The translations under genes and the position numbers were made by a program. The notes under the pieces were generated by a model, which was not told the DNA's origin, made no database searches, and saw only the letters and a program-made list of their open reading frames with translations. DNA of 64,000 nucleotides, taken from positions 6,615,501 through 6,679,500 of the forward strand of contig JAJKFH010003627.1 in the NCBI GenBank assembly GCA_023333565.1. The letters are read 5' to 3'. Below, piece after piece: positions 1 through 12,594 of this stretch; within the stretch, counting starts at the first letter, position 1; each line of letters opens with the position of its first letter. This DNA is from Puffinus mauretanicus (lineage: Eukaryota; Chordata; Aves; Procellariiformes; Procellariidae).

Positions 1-620
1 TTCTGGTTTATTACATCTCACAAACTAGATAGTTGATTACATGGAAGAAAACCTTTTGGACCTTTTGTTAACATATTGTAATAATTAATAGCCATTATTT
101 GGATTTGGGGAATTGCAGTGAGGGTTTTTGTTTGTTGGGGTTTTTTGTTGGTTTGGTTTGGGGGGATCTTTATTATTTTAACAGCCTGTACAAATTTGGC
201 CAAAGACTCAAATCTCTCTGAAATCAAATGAAACTATTTATGGCACAAAGATTTGGCCCATAGTGTTTTGAAAGAAGTGGAGATGGCAGAGCTTAATTCC
301 TGCTCAAATTAAACCCTCAAAATAGAGAGGAAGGAAAAAAAAGGCCCAAACTGCAAATAAACCCTTGACAATAAGTTACACCAAGTTGTTTCCTTTTTGG
401 AAGGTAGTGAGCTGCAAATAATTGCTAATAAAAGGTTCACTGTGTTTGGTGAATACAAATCTTTATTTAGTGGCTGCAGAGCAAGTCTTTTTCTTGCTCT
501 CTTGACAGTTTAACTACACGCCAACAATATTTGCTTAAAGTCTTTGGCTCCATTAATCTCAAACCCTGCTACACAGATTGCCAAAGCTGATGACAAACCC
601 CAGTTAGCATGGATCATCTA
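1..620. other. AT-rich intergenic block, possibly conserved non-coding or 3'-UTR-like
   Basis: This stretch has no convincing reading frame and no recognised repeat. It is AT-rich, with runs such as the T/G-rich tract at about 125-170 and several TTTATT/AATAAA hexamers on both strands (for example TTTATT at 7-12 and AATAAA at 427-432). The texture resembles a conserved non-coding element or a 3' UTR. No polyadenylation site here has properly spaced upstream and downstream elements, so neither reading is established. Confidence 0.25.
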
Positions 621-2780
621 CTTGCCCATGACAATATTTTTCCCATGACATTAAAAGGATGTTTTTTTCCCCAAAGAAGGCACAAGTCTATGGATTCTCA
701 AGAAGGTTTGAAAAGATAAGTCTATGGCTTAAGGTGACTGATAGAGATAGCTGGGGACTACATGGAAACAAGGAGGAGGAAGAATACCCTTGCACTCTAA
801 TTGGCTTTTTTGTTTGCTCACAGTTGCTTCTAATATGGACAGATCTCCATAAGAAAACACAAAATTAGCACCTGTTAGGACAACTTAACCTTCAGGGAGA
901 AAAGCAAACATCCTTGGGTTGTCAAGATTTTGAAACAAAGGTTACAAAGGAGGTGAGTTTTTTTCTGGATTGTTTTAACCCCTTCTTGCAACATGCTGCA
1001 GCTCATTAATGAAGGTCCACCACTGATTGTTAGCAACCCTCTTCTGAAATATGGTACATGAAGCAGCACCATAAAATGTGGGACTAATTAATAATATCGT
1101 CATACCCTGAGTATCAGATGGGGAAAATATGTGCATGTTAAAAGCATTATCAAGGGAAACTGAGGCATGGTAAGAAAAATAATCGCTTATCCTCTGCCCC
1201 CTCATGACCAGCAAAGTTAAGAAGAGACATTCACCAGTTGTCCCCATTATGAGTCCTACAGCTTAGTAGAGAAGAGCTTGAAAGCACTACTGCTTTAGCT
1301 ATTTTTACAGCCACTCTCACTAAAATGGCTAATGGGAGGCAAATGGGGTTGGTTCATTAATGTTTGGGCAGCCAGAGATACAATATAGGAACAGGGAATT
1401 GGAAGAGATGCCTTGGCCTTGTCATTCAAAGTAACCCTGCCATTTAAACCCTTGTGTAACCCATGCTTTCCTGGTCCCTACCTCTTCAGCTGTCAGCCTG
1501 GTACTGGAAGGTCCCATTTATCATGGATAGACACTCTCTTATGTCCAGTTCAAATTTACATGTGACAACAATAGCTTCAGTTGTTCCTGAGCCAACACCA
1601 GCCTTTCTCTGAACTCTCTCAGACACCTGGACTCCCATGGTATTTACTCCATGACTATGTTCTCCTCACAAGATGTGTTGGGGAGCGGGATGCAGGTATT
1701 TGCAATGCCCTTCCTCCAGCCCAGCCCAGCCAGGGCAGCACCACCTGGAAGACGACTGTTCTCCTCTCCCCACCACACTTCATAAGAAGGTGCAACGATG
1801 CTTTGTGCCCACTCGCTCTGCTGAGTAACACAGAGCTCAGCTGCCTCTCTAGACAGGAATAGCATCCAGCAATGACTTCTCACTTTCTTCTTGAGAAAAA
1901 ACTTCTCAGAGCCAGAAAATTTAAAGCAAACCCAGCAATTAAAAAATCAGTTCTGCGTCCTTTTTCCTGACTCATCAGCAGGTGTTTTGGCTGAAACCAC
2001 AGCTGTCTTGACTGAATAACTGTGTCACCCGTCCCAGAAGCTTGCTCCCACAAGCAGATGCCAAAATGCCGAATTTGGAGGGAAATACAAGAGATGTAAT
2101 GGAAAAGTTGAGAAAGAAAACAGAAGTACTTGCAAGTGAACGCCGTGGTATTCAGCCATGGCTCTGGACAATGCAAGCAGGGTATGTATTATGTATACCT
2201 GGTTAACAATAGCGTCACCTCCATCACCCTGCCCATGGCTTCTTCTTGATAGATAATGACTTAAGCCAAGGACTTCAGTGAAACTATTCATGTGTGAAAG
2301 CATAAAGTCTGCACACAACTCTGCAGGACGGTGACCTCAGCAAGTAAATTGAACTAAAGTGATTGTAAATGAGTTAACATCTTTCACTTAACACTGCCTC
2401 CCGTTACTCTCCAACAGAGGCACCAACCTCTCTCTCACTGGAATCTTCCACTTCTCCGTCAAAACCACAAGCATCTCCCAATTTTTCTACACTTTAGCCC
2501 CAGAGGGGTTCACACCGTAGCTAACAGCCTCTGAGAGGACCGTAATAAAAACTGAGTGAGTCTTTGTTCTGATTGCAGATTAAAGGGAACAATCCACAGT
2601 ACAAATGTAAAATAGCTTTCCCGAGTTTTCTTTCCTTCCCCCTTTTTGAATAATCGGTATCTGCATGCAAAGGTTCAATGTCACCAAACATGAGGTTTGT
2701 GTACAAAAGCACAGGATCCTTGACTAAAGCACAGCATACTAACAGCTCAAAAGCAATTGTTGTAAAACTTAATGGAGTTG
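620..2780. other. Intergenic DNA, no gene recognised
   Basis: Short frames only, with no recognisable protein. A MIR-like core is listed separately at 1145-1180. I see no other repeat, promoter or RNA gene in this stretch. Confidence 0.6.
1145..1180 (+). repeat. Possible MIR SINE core remnant
   Basis: The segment contains GGGAAACTGAGGCA, which resembles the conserved middle of MIR SINEs (GAGGAAACTGAGGCACAGAG). The flanks do not extend the match convincingly, so it may be chance similarity. Confidence 0.3.
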
Positions 2781-2839
2781 TGCCTGGCAATCATATTTTA
2801 TTGTCATTTGTACAGGGAAGCTTCAGCATTTTCTGGGCT

Positions 2840-2902
2840 TTTCTTTTTTTTTTGGTGTGTTTGTGGGGTTTTTTTGTTTTTGTTTTGTTTTTTTTTTTCT
2901 TT
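2840..2902. repeat. T/G-rich low-complexity tract
   Basis: A run of T homopolymers broken by G doublets, ending in a T11 run near 2888-2899. This is simple-sequence DNA. The hydrophobic F/L/V/C peptides it encodes are artefacts of composition. Confidence 0.85.
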
Positions 2903-3102
2903 GGGGAAGTGGTGGGTATTTGGTGAAGAAACTCGAGCTCAGGAGTTCATGGCCATATTTACTGTTTTCTCCAGAATGTACATATTTTATACAAAATAGT
3001 ACCCAGGTGTTCAGAAGAGAAACACTTTCCATTTATTCAGGTAAGAATATAGTCCAAGGTCATATAAAAGCTTGTCACTGAAGTTTGCATTGACTATGGT
3101 GC

Positions 3103-3152
3103 AATAAATAAAGGTCCAGCTTGACACAGCATTGGATATTTTTGTGCTTGTA
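3103..3152 (+). promoter_or_regulatory. Candidate polyadenylation site (+ strand)
   Basis: Overlapping AATAAATAAA signals lie at 3103-3112. CA dinucleotides suitable for cleavage follow near 3124-3128, and a GU-rich stretch (TTTTTGTGCTTGT) lies at about 3139-3151. Order and spacing match the usual vertebrate poly(A) architecture. No upstream exon is visible, so this would have to be the end of a non-coding transcript or a long 3' UTR. Chance occurrence in AT-rich DNA is quite possible. Confidence 0.25.
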
Positions 3153-3159
3153 CCAGGCT

Positions 3160-4700
3160 CAACCCAAAATCTTTACAAAAGAAAAGGTAGGAAGGGGAAA
3201 AAAAAGAGAGCCCTGAGGCCACAATTCCCTGGGATGCAAGAAACCCAGAATCTGCTCCTTCCATAGCAAGGATTTAAATTGTCAATCCTCTTCATCCAAG
3301 AAAAGGTCTTTAACCACCTCACTGCCCCTCATGCTGCATCTCCAATGCAGGCACAAAGCTTTCTTGCTATCTGGGTGAATTATACATGTATCTCACCTTC
3401 ACCCCCTTCTTTCCAAGGGTCCTTTGGATAGAAGAAAGGGATAGAAGATAGGGAAAGACAAAAGACACACAGTTCTTAAAAACCTTCATATAACAGCACT
3501 AGGAGAAGGGCTGTTTCCCTCTGGTAAATGATTTGGGAAAGGAAGGGAAAGCAAGACTGTGGCAGGGCTTGCTGCCCCCATCTTCCATCACCAGTATGCA
3601 CTGGGCACATGCGTGATGGGCAGGGACAGAGCAGCAGGTTTCACTGCTGTAACAAGCTCAATGCTCACCAAAGACCAGGGTTGCCCTTCGGCCCTTTGCC
3701 AGCACACCGCCAGCTGAGGAGATGTGATCTTGGCCACCACGTCCATAGGGGCACAGCTTTCACAGCATTCCCATCCCACCGGTACAGAGGAGGGTCGGTG
3801 CCCGGTGTGGTACAACACACCGTCACGCCTGCTGGGGTAATGTGCTCCTCCGGCAGCAACAGCCAGCAAGGAAACAACTCGGCAGCCTGGGATACGTGCA
3901 TTGCCCTGCCTGAGGCATAAACAAGGCTGTAGGGGCAGGTGGCTGAAGCTCTGCAGGCCGACGGGAAAAGGAGTCCCAGGAAAACAGAGTTTTGCTTTCC
4001 AGATGGAGCCGAGCACATCTGGGGAGGCAGCACCTCTCAGCAGAGAAGCTTTTCCTCCGAGTCGGAGTGCTACGGAAGTGACACCCTGCAAAGCCTGCCG
4101 CACACATCTTCTTGCCTCTCTGCTGAGTATGCTCGGAAGCATATGGCACGTCCACAAACGGCAGTTTTATATAGAATAGGTTGGGTTTTTTTAATACTGG
4201 GATCCTTATCTGGACACCAGCTGTTTATGCACATGAGGGTTTAAAACAACACTTCTGGCATTGGGAGCAACAATGCAGCATGTGTTTCTTTGCCTTAGAA
4301 GGAAGAACATATACATATAGGTGACCAGCTAAAGTAGACAAATGAAAAGACCTAAATAAAGTGAAACACGTGACTAGAAAACATTTCTATCTGCCAAGTG
4401 ATGACTGCAAGCTGGGACTGCCACATTTCTGGGTTGTCCTTTATACACTCCTTTTTTTTTTCCTCCCTAGAAACGGTAACATGGACTCAATATCACGACA
4501 TCAGAAATTTCAGATCGTTCCTCAGCTGGAGGAAATAAGTGAATTTATTTCCTCTCCAGTGCATATGCCCTAATCAATAAGATCTCTGTGCATATGTTCT
4601 ATGCACCATAAATCCTGCATAACCGGTACCTGTCAGACATACTATACATATGGGTATTTCCACACAGGATTTTCTGCATGGAGGGAAACCTTAGTAATCA
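3160..4700. other. Intergenic DNA, no gene recognised
   Basis: The GC-richer part (about 3.55-4.16 kb) leaves a 189-codon - strand frame open (3588-4157). Its product has no recognisable domain or motif, and several other frames overlap it on both strands, so I treat it as non-coding. Nothing else is recognised here. Confidence 0.55.
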
Positions 4701-4765
4701 CTAAGTCACAGCCACACAGCTGGAAGGGATCTCAAGATATCCAGTCCCCTCTACAGCAGTGTCCC
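4700..4765 (-). mobile_element. CR1 LINE 3'-end fragment (short, - strand)
   Basis: Reading on the + strand, CACAGCTGGAAGGGATCTC followed by an AGATATCCAGTCC-like stretch corresponds to the reverse complement of the CR1 3' UTR (general form: hit-site tail, GGCTGGAAGGGACCTC, GAGATCATCCAGTCC). It is short and diverged, as expected for an old 5'-truncated copy. The family is the dominant retrotransposon of birds. Confidence 0.5.
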
Positions 4766-5039
4766 CCTATCTTTATCTTCTCCCCCTCCTCACCCCCAAG
4801 CCCTCTCATGGTTAGATTGAAAAAACAACCACACCAAAGTTTCTTCCAGCTTTTACAACGAGGAGATAAAATAGAAGCACTGAGACGCTCATCCTAAACT
4901 TCTGGGGATGTCCACAGGAACAATGATTCCTCATCTCTAGTACTTGCTCAGATCACTCCCATCTCCTTGCACCCCCATGGCCTCTCTCCAAGCGGCAAAT
5001 AACTCACCAGCCTGGGAGGGGTCCAGCTGCAATATACAG

Positions 5040-5120
5040 AGTGAGCGTGTGCATATGGACACATAGATACACACACACATTTTTATATACATATATATGG
5101 ACACTTATATATAAAATCCC
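5040..5120. repeat. CA/TA simple repeat
   Basis: Alternating CA and TA dinucleotides, with two copies of ATATGGACAC near 5055 and 5095. This is a small degenerate microsatellite. Confidence 0.6.
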
Positions 5121-8100
5121 CAAGACTTTGGAGGAAAAGAGGAAGAGGGAAATCCCTCCTTTCATCTGGACCTAAATGGGAAGACCTGGTTTGCACTGGA
5201 AGTGAGATTTCAGAAACATAAGGAATGAATGGTCTGCTTTGTCTCCGCAGCTTTGATATATCAGTTCCTTCAGTGACAGACTTGTTAATCTTTCCAATGT
5301 TGCTTTTTCAAAAAAGACAAACACAGTGGATAAATGCGAAGGGCCAACCACATCCCCTCCCATAGGAAGTCTCGCCACATGGGCAATTCTTCCAAGTAAA
5401 GAAAACAGCCCACTTTATTTACAGGGTAAATCATTTTGACTTATCTTGCAGGGGTTTGCTCATAGCAAACTGACAGTTTCCCCCTGTTGCACAGTAAATG
5501 GCTGACGGGGAAAATGTTTTCCTTCCCACCATGTAGAAACAACCAGCCAGAAAGGAGGAGGGGTCGGGGACTTCATTTTTCTAATACTCCATTAATGTTC
5601 TCCTAGCTGACAATCACTGCAAAGGCCTGAACTCACCACTCCAGGCAGCTCGAGCAAGAAACCTGAATCTCTACAGGGACTTTTAGCTAAGTACATTGAC
5701 TCACGTTAGAACTTTTGGTCTTAAAGGGTAAAGTAACCATTAAAACCATTTCCAAGTAAGTGCCATTACTCCAGGAAAGAAAAAAAAAAAACAAAACCTA
5801 AAGTTTTTCCTTTTTTTTTTTTCCTTCTGTTTAATTCCTTGCCCTCAAACAAAAAATGGATACATCTTTGTCACCTAAAATGACAGGACAGCAGGGGTAG
5901 GAACTTTTTAAAAGTGTAATATTCCCAGATTGATTGATTTCTTTTTCTTTCATATATACTTTATTCCATCATGATCCACTGATGCATCTGTTAGGGGGTT
6001 TTGGGGTTTTTTAAATGTACAGCCTAAATACAAAACTAAATCTGGATATAATGCAAATTTTGCAGCTCAGGGATGTAATTAGGTTTAATCTTTCTTCTAT
6101 GGGAGTTGGTGGGACCTTAGACACCACCTTCAAAAAGTCACCCCACTTCACCAGCTCTCCAAGCAGATTTTCCTTGTGCCACCTCTTAAAGCAAAACACA
6201 AATGTTAAAAGGATCGAAAACCTGTGGGGAGGTTTGGATTTCTTACCACGCCATGTCTCTGCATGGCACCCAGCACGGTCTGAATAGCACGGCCAGGTGA
6301 GCAACAGGAGCCACGCCAAGAGTACAGAAGCGGTGCAGGTAGTGTCTGTGCTGAAGGTGTGCTCATCAAAAGCGGGAAGGACAGGATGAGTTAGGCAGGT
6401 CAGAGCAGTGCTTAGATAAGTTTGCTTTGGGATTGAAAGAGGAGAGCATTTCTCCCGTCACACTTGCACCGTTGCATCGGTATAAGCCACTCCGCACAGA
6501 CTTTGTTAATGATCCTATTCAGCTAAATTAGGAGGAACTGCAAGTGCAAAAGGCAGCCTTGCCGATTTCAACAGTGATTGCAACAGGACGCAAGTATGTG
6601 CTTAAGTGTTTTCCACAATAGCAAGCTAAATAAACTATCTAAGATGCCAGCCGTCACACGAATAACACAGAGAACTCCACCAAGACTTTTAGATGCCCTA
6701 CACACACACACTCACAAAGAGAGCGAGAGTGGCATTTTGCAGTCTTAATAGAGCAGGTTAAGAAGTGTGCATGTTCTACATCCCCAATAATATCTTATTT
6801 AGGAGAGACATCAATCAAGGCTAGACCTCAGGCAAAATCCATGTAATTGCAATGATTTATACCTTTTGACACTCTGGTCTGCTGACACTGGAAAGACAAT
6901 GTGCATCTGAGTTTGCTGCAAATATCCACTAACACATTTTTCTGGTTTTTGGAGGTTAGAAATATGAAAACATATGTTCTGATTTATAAACTGCAGGTCA
7001 AACATGCAGGTGTTAATGGCTTTTTCCCTGAGATTTTCAACTCCAGCCAGACCTGTGTATGAACAACCAATTAAAAAATAGAAAATAGCACAGCATAATG
7101 GTGTTCCCATCATCTCATAGTAACAAAATAGCACAGCAAAATTAGAAACACAGACCTTTCCACCAGGACTCAACCTCCAGGTAAGAAAACAACTTTGAAT
7201 CCTGTTCGAATCCAACAAATGCTTCTGCTTTGACCTTAAATGGCATGATTTACAGTAATAATAAATATTTTAAAGACCTTTCCAACTTAAATGGTTGAAA
7301 GTCAAAAGTTTTCACTAGTAGAGTTAGTTGAATGATTAAAAGTAACTATAACCCTGCTGGTACTAATGAAGGCTGCACAAAGGTTCAGATTGCCTAATAG
7401 GTACTATTTTCCCTTGGTTTTTTTCTTCGTTGTTCTAATATTCCCTTTGGGTCCCATCTGCACAGGTAAATTTATGATGTTGAGGATTATCCTGAAATAT
7501 GGGCTCTATCTACACTGGGCTAAAAGCCCAGGCAGGTAAAGGCATAGCATAGGATCCAGTGCAGTTTGGTTGACCCCATGCCTGGTCATGAGCATCATGC
7601 CACCCAAGGACAGTGTAGGCTAGGACTTGATCGTTGCTTACTCTGCCGTCTATGTGCAAAAGGGGCATGACATGAGAAGATCAATCCAAGGCCAGGACTC
7701 ATCCTCTGATTTTCATCTGTCATCCCATGAAACACAGCAACAACCACTGTAGGTGCTTTCTAAGCTACTCCCAGAGAGACATGGTGCCCGAGGACAACTC
7801 AGGCTCCCCATTCGTAGGTGAAGCTAATTTTGGAGGACTGATCTGCTCTCTTTGCTGTCTAGAGAGGAAACCCAAGGTATTCCAACCAAGGTACCACAGT
7901 GAAATGCCTACATGGGGAAAATTCAAGATTTTAGGCCCAGGTATGTGTAACAGGGTGTGACACAAGAACACCTTTGCCTGCAAGTTCACAATTTCAAATC
8001 TTCTGCATGTAACACATCCATACTCTGCATGGGAAGCTCCACTGCCCCTGAGGTTGCATGTCAGTCTGCAGCTGATTCAGGTCAACACTGTCCCGCTTGT

Positions 8101-8140
8101 GGCCCACAACACCCAGAAGACGCAACACTTGCAAAGGTGC
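5120..8140. other. Intergenic DNA, no gene recognised
   Basis: AT-rich to neutral sequence with short frames only. An A13 run near 5770 and a T13 run near 5811 form complementary homopolymer tracts about 40 bases apart. A CA-rich scrap is at about 6700-6715. No recognisable exon, RNA gene or repeat was found. A GTTCGAATCC string at 7204 looks like a tRNA T-loop but has no tRNA body around it. Confidence 0.55.
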
Positions 8141-8141
8141 A

Positions 8142-8360
8142 GAAGAACCATAGAAGCATGGATGTGTCTGCTGGAAAGGGCACCTGGAGATTGCCCAGCT
8201 CAACTTCCCACTCGTAGCAGGATTATTGCCAACACCAGAGCAGGTCAGCCACTAGCTGAGTCTTGAAAGCCTCCGGGGGAGGTGATCCTACAACCTTCCT
8301 GGGTACCTGCTCAGCACCGCATCACCCCCTGAGTGAAGCATCTTGGCTTAACGTGCAGGA
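8142..8360 (-). mobile_element. CR1 LINE 3'-end fragment (- strand)
   Basis: On the + strand the element starts with AACCATAGAAGCATGG, runs through CTGGAAAGGGCACCTGGAG, and continues to GAGTCTTGAAAGCCTCC, then CTACAACCTTCCTGGGTACC and a GTGAAGCATC stretch. This is the order seen in the reverse complement of the avian CR1 3' region: poly-ATAGAATC end, GGAAGGGACCT, GAACACCTCCAGGGATGG, CACAACCTCCCTGGGCAACC, GTGAAGAATTTC. The copy is diverged and 5'-truncated, with no reverse-transcriptase part left. It supports an avian or archosaur origin for the window. Confidence 0.85.
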
Positions 8361-11300
8361 CTGAAAAGACCAGACCGATACATCCAGATGTGCAAAGTAC
8401 AATGGGGAAAATCAAAGTAAAAATGAACATTTCAAGATGAGCCTGTTTTTAAATTGCAGCAGGTGGCTCACATCACACAATCACACACACAACTGTTTGA
8501 TACATATTGGCTTTTCTTCTTTTTTTAAGGCTGGCTAGTCCTTTCGTTTACACAGACTGAGAAACATTGCCCAAAACTGCCTGAAAAAATTTCTTCCTGC
8601 TTTAAAGAGTATTTTCCCATCAGGTAACATAACTTATAATTAAGCCAAAGATTTGTGAAGACAGCAAGTCAATATTGCCTTGAGACCACAGAATTGTTGA
8701 AAATTGTTTTAATGGGGATTCAAAGTGGTTTTGCATCATTACATCAATATATAAATCAGCTACACGTTTAAAAAAAAAAAATGAACTAGACACATAATTC
8801 CCAGCAAGTCTAGCTTCTAGTAACAGTGTCATGAAGAAAACACCATCATTTTCAATCCCAGTAAAAACATGGTATATGCGGTAGAAACTACAACCAAAGA
8901 AAGCTAGAGAACATCCTTTAAAAACATTCCAAACATCTTTCTTTTTCATGCCATGAGAGATGATTTTTTCTATTTCTTGTGAGGCACTCTGCTGTTTTGC
9001 TTATAATTCCTCAGGGACTAGTGACCTCATGAAGAAAAACAACCAGGACAGAATTAGCCTTTATTTATATATTAATAGTTTTACCTCCAGCAGTAGCAGA
9101 TACAATTTTGAGTCAAAAATCATAATTTGTGAGTGTTTGGATAGCAGCACTCCTGCAAAGTTGTGGTAGCAGGAATTGCCGGGGAAGGCTGAATTGTGGT
9201 TGCCAATCACTGCATTTATTAATGATTGGATCTGAAAATTAAACGCGTACTCCAAAACCGACGGAAAGCCAGGAATATCCTTTGCATTCCCTGGATTTTA
9301 TATCAAACCTTAAACATAAAGTAGCACAGTGGGGGGCACTGACAGGGAATGCAAGGCAGCAAACTTCTTCCAGCATAGGCTCTCTTAAGAGTATCAGCTA
9401 ACGGGACAGTGCTGGAGGCTTTGGGGAGGACTGGATGTCCAAAAGCCCCCCTCCCCACCACTGCCATCACCCTGGCCAGGGTCAGTTTAGCAGGTGACTG
9501 ATCCTTGTCCTCACCCTGCCCCGTGAGAGGTCCGGTCCCTCTGCCTCCCTCCCCAAAACACCCCTCGTGGGGCTGCGAGAAGGAGCCTCCACCCCGAGGG
9601 CCAGCGAGGTGGTGAAAAACGATACGAACCGAACGGCAAAAATCAATATTTGGTCAGGCCGAGGGGGGACTATTGATTCTTTTCTCATGATATCCGTGTC
9701 TCCTGCACTTCCTGCTTCTCCGGGGCACTGGAAACCCAAGTCCTTCCTAGACCAAGGGCGGCCAGGCTTTGACTCTGCAACATCTGTACCTCACAAGGAG
9801 TTCACGTGTGGTCTCCCAGGCCGATGCTCGTCCACTTGAGTGGCAGCAGGGACATGCTGGCACAAGGGCTACCGGGTAGGCTGGGAGGAAGCGGGACAGC
9901 GGGAGATGCTGAGGGCAACGTCATTGGATCAATGCAGGGGAGCACCACATGGAGATGCTGCCAGCTCCTGCCTCTGCCCTCTTCCTCACAGCTGTGTGGC
10001 TACAGCTGGTTAGAGGTTTTAGTCTCTAACTTTTCATTCAATTCCCCCACATCCATTTTCTCCAGTCTTTCTTGCTGTCTGTCTGTCCCAAAAGTCTTAT
10101 GTCCTGGGCAGAGACAGCCACGGGGCCCACTGAACTAGGGGGTCCAGAAATGGTTCCCAATCCTTGCATTCAGGAACAGTGCCTGGGCATATCCCAGCCC
10201 CGTGTCTGGGGACCCTCATCCTGGCTCCAGATTTCCACAGGGTATGGGAACCAAGGGATGAACAGCAACATTCATCACGGGTAAGTGCAAACACAACCAA
10301 GACCGAGGGCTGTTCTCCTATGAAGTTGATTAACAACTTCTTCCAGTTTCTCCCAGTTCCCCTACCACCGAGGGCCTTCTCACAGGCAGCCATGGACAGT
10401 ACATCATGATAGCCAACACTGGGGACAGCAGGTCAATAGTGAAATAAAGCCACACCACTGTGTCACTAACCACAGTTTAGCATCTCAAAATGCGGCAGTT
10501 CTTTTCCAGAAAAGTTACTATTTTAAGGCTCTTCTTCCTTTGAAAAAGCTAGTGTCTCCCTAAAAGTTACCCTAGATAAAGAAGGGTTTGCCAAACCACA
10601 CACTGCACTGCTTGGTGCCTCCGAATGTCCAGTGCAATAGTTTTGAATGACTCTGGAAAGCACCCAGAGATACAAGGATAAGAAGAGCACGGGAAAGGTT
10701 TCCTCCACTTTCATCAAAACATTTTTCTCCCGGGTTTAAAAGCTATACTGCTCGCAGCAGAAAGGCTGCTTTTAGCCAAGGCTTACAGAAACCTGCCAGA
10801 TGCCTTGAACTCCAGGATGGAGAGTGACCAGTGAAACTTTCAACTTCTTGCCTGGGCAAGAGGCCATTTTCTCTGGAGCAAGAACATGGCAGTGAAACAG
10901 CTTTCCACTCACGTACGTGGCCAACACCCGTAAACCTGACCCACATGGCTGAACAGCCATGCAAACACATTGCAACAACTGCAACAACCAAACACCACGG
11001 CACAAGCTGTCCTCTCCAGGGAGTGTAAAGGAGGGATTCCCACATTGCCAAGTTCACCCAGAGTTTGATCCCACAAGAAAACCGAGCCTTCTCGGCCATC
11101 CACACATCATGCGTGCTAACTCCTGACCTGGCTCAAACTGGGAATATGGAAAGCCCTCGAATTCTGCTCTTCCACGCAGTCTAGATACAAAAGGAAACAG
11201 CCCAGCTGGAGCTGGCTTTTGCCTCGCGAGGTCTCCAAAGGCATCCCCAGGCTTTGCAGTCTCTTGGCCTCTCTCACTGCTCTGCCCTCAGCCAGAAGGA

Positions 11301-12090
11301 CCTGATGGAGATGGAAGAAAGCCTGAACTCAGCCCTGCTCACGCATAACAAGAGAAAGTCATAGGAAAGCAAAGGACATCACATGGGACAAAATTGTGCA
11401 TCGAGGCAAACGTGAGCCCGGCAGCAAGAGACTTGCCTGGGAAAAGCACAACCACGCTGCGACCAGGGTCAGGCACGTTGCTGAGAGCACCAGGTGGCAC
11501 TCAGATGCTGCGGTGCCAAGGACAACAGAGTGACACAGTGCACAGCTCCACCTCCAAAAGCCTACCCCCTCAAATAAATAAAATCAAATCAGCGGGCACC
11601 TGAACGAGAGCCTCTGCCATCACTGCTCGCAGGAACATGAACAAACCATGGCTGCCAATGTCCTTTGCGGGTTGCATCTGGCAAAAATTGCCTGGCAAGG
11701 GTTTGGGAGAGTCTATAGAGAAAGCGCTCAGCCCTCAAAAAGACAAATATACAACAGAGCTGGCTAGGTGGTGGCTGCCCTTGTTAAACTTCATGGAAAA
11801 ACACAACTTGTGCAAACCAAATTCCCTTGCTAACCTCTTCCCCTTGTTGAAATATTAAACAAAAATAACTTCTCTTTTTATCTTTGAGCCAGCGGGACAA
11901 ATTCACCATTAAAGGAACTTCACTGAAGTCAACAGGGATATATCTGAGATGAAGAAATGAGTCTGACCTATTGCGTTTTGTGTACTTATGTTCTAACTAA
12001 TAACCAAATTGCACAGACTTTTAATCAACGGAGTCTGAAAACCTGGCCAAAGCGGCTTGCTTTCTTCCCCCCAGCATCACTGTCTGTACT
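8360..12090. other. Intergenic DNA, no gene recognised
   Basis: Mixed composition. GC-richer sequence at 9.4-11.4 kb leaves many overlapping short frames on both strands, none with a recognisable product. No repeat family, tRNA or promoter could be identified. Confidence 0.55.
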
Positions 12091-12200
12091 TTCATATTGC
12101 TTTCTCTTTAAGCAACTTTGGAAAACAGGTATTTTCAGCCCATTTAATCGTGTCGGTTTTTTCATTAGTATATTGTCAAAATCTTAACATAGAGTTTTCA
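12090..12200. other. AT-rich candidate regulatory block
   Basis: Contains CCATTTAATCG and TTCATTAGTATATTG, typical homeodomain-like cores, in sequence free of repeats. The call is from texture only. Confidence 0.2.
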
Positions 12201-12594
12201 TAAAATACTTGGTCCTGAAGCAGAAACTGAGAACTAAAATAGAAAAGATTTCTTTTTTTAAAAAAACATTTAAAATTTTACCAATTCCCACAAAAAAAAT
12301 GTTTATAGGTGTTCTTAGGCACACACATTTGTTAAAACAACTCCAGCCAAAGGACACCTCGTCTAATCCAGGGATCTCCCTGGAAAACACATGTAATGAA
12401 GCAAAATGAAGCTGCAGCACGTGAGAAGAGCCGAAATGCTGGGTCTTGGTGCACCGGCGGCTCTTCCCGCTGGCTCAGCCCCTGGCAGAGCAGGGGCACA
12501 TGCTCCTCCCGGGCAGAATACGAGGGATTCAGGGAAAGGAAGAGTTGCCGGCAGAGGAACAGGAAGATGATGAAATATAGACGCTACTGAAGCC

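Noticed and set aside
427..451. AATAAA followed by TGTGTTTGGTG as a polyadenylation site
   Set aside because: The GU-rich stretch starts only about 10 bases after the hexamer, leaving no room for the cleavage site.
3063..3070. TATAAAAG as a + strand TATA box
   Set aside because: It lies in AT-rich DNA with no GC box, CpG or downstream exon. It is also just upstream of a possible polyadenylation site, so a promoter is unlikely.
3588..4157. 189-codon - strand frame
   Set aside because: No recognisable motif. Two other - strand frames and two + strand frames overlap it, as expected in locally GC-rich non-coding DNA.
7200..7230. GTTCGAATCC string resembling a tRNA T-loop
   Set aside because: No A box at the expected distance upstream and no acceptor, D or anticodon stem can be drawn around it.
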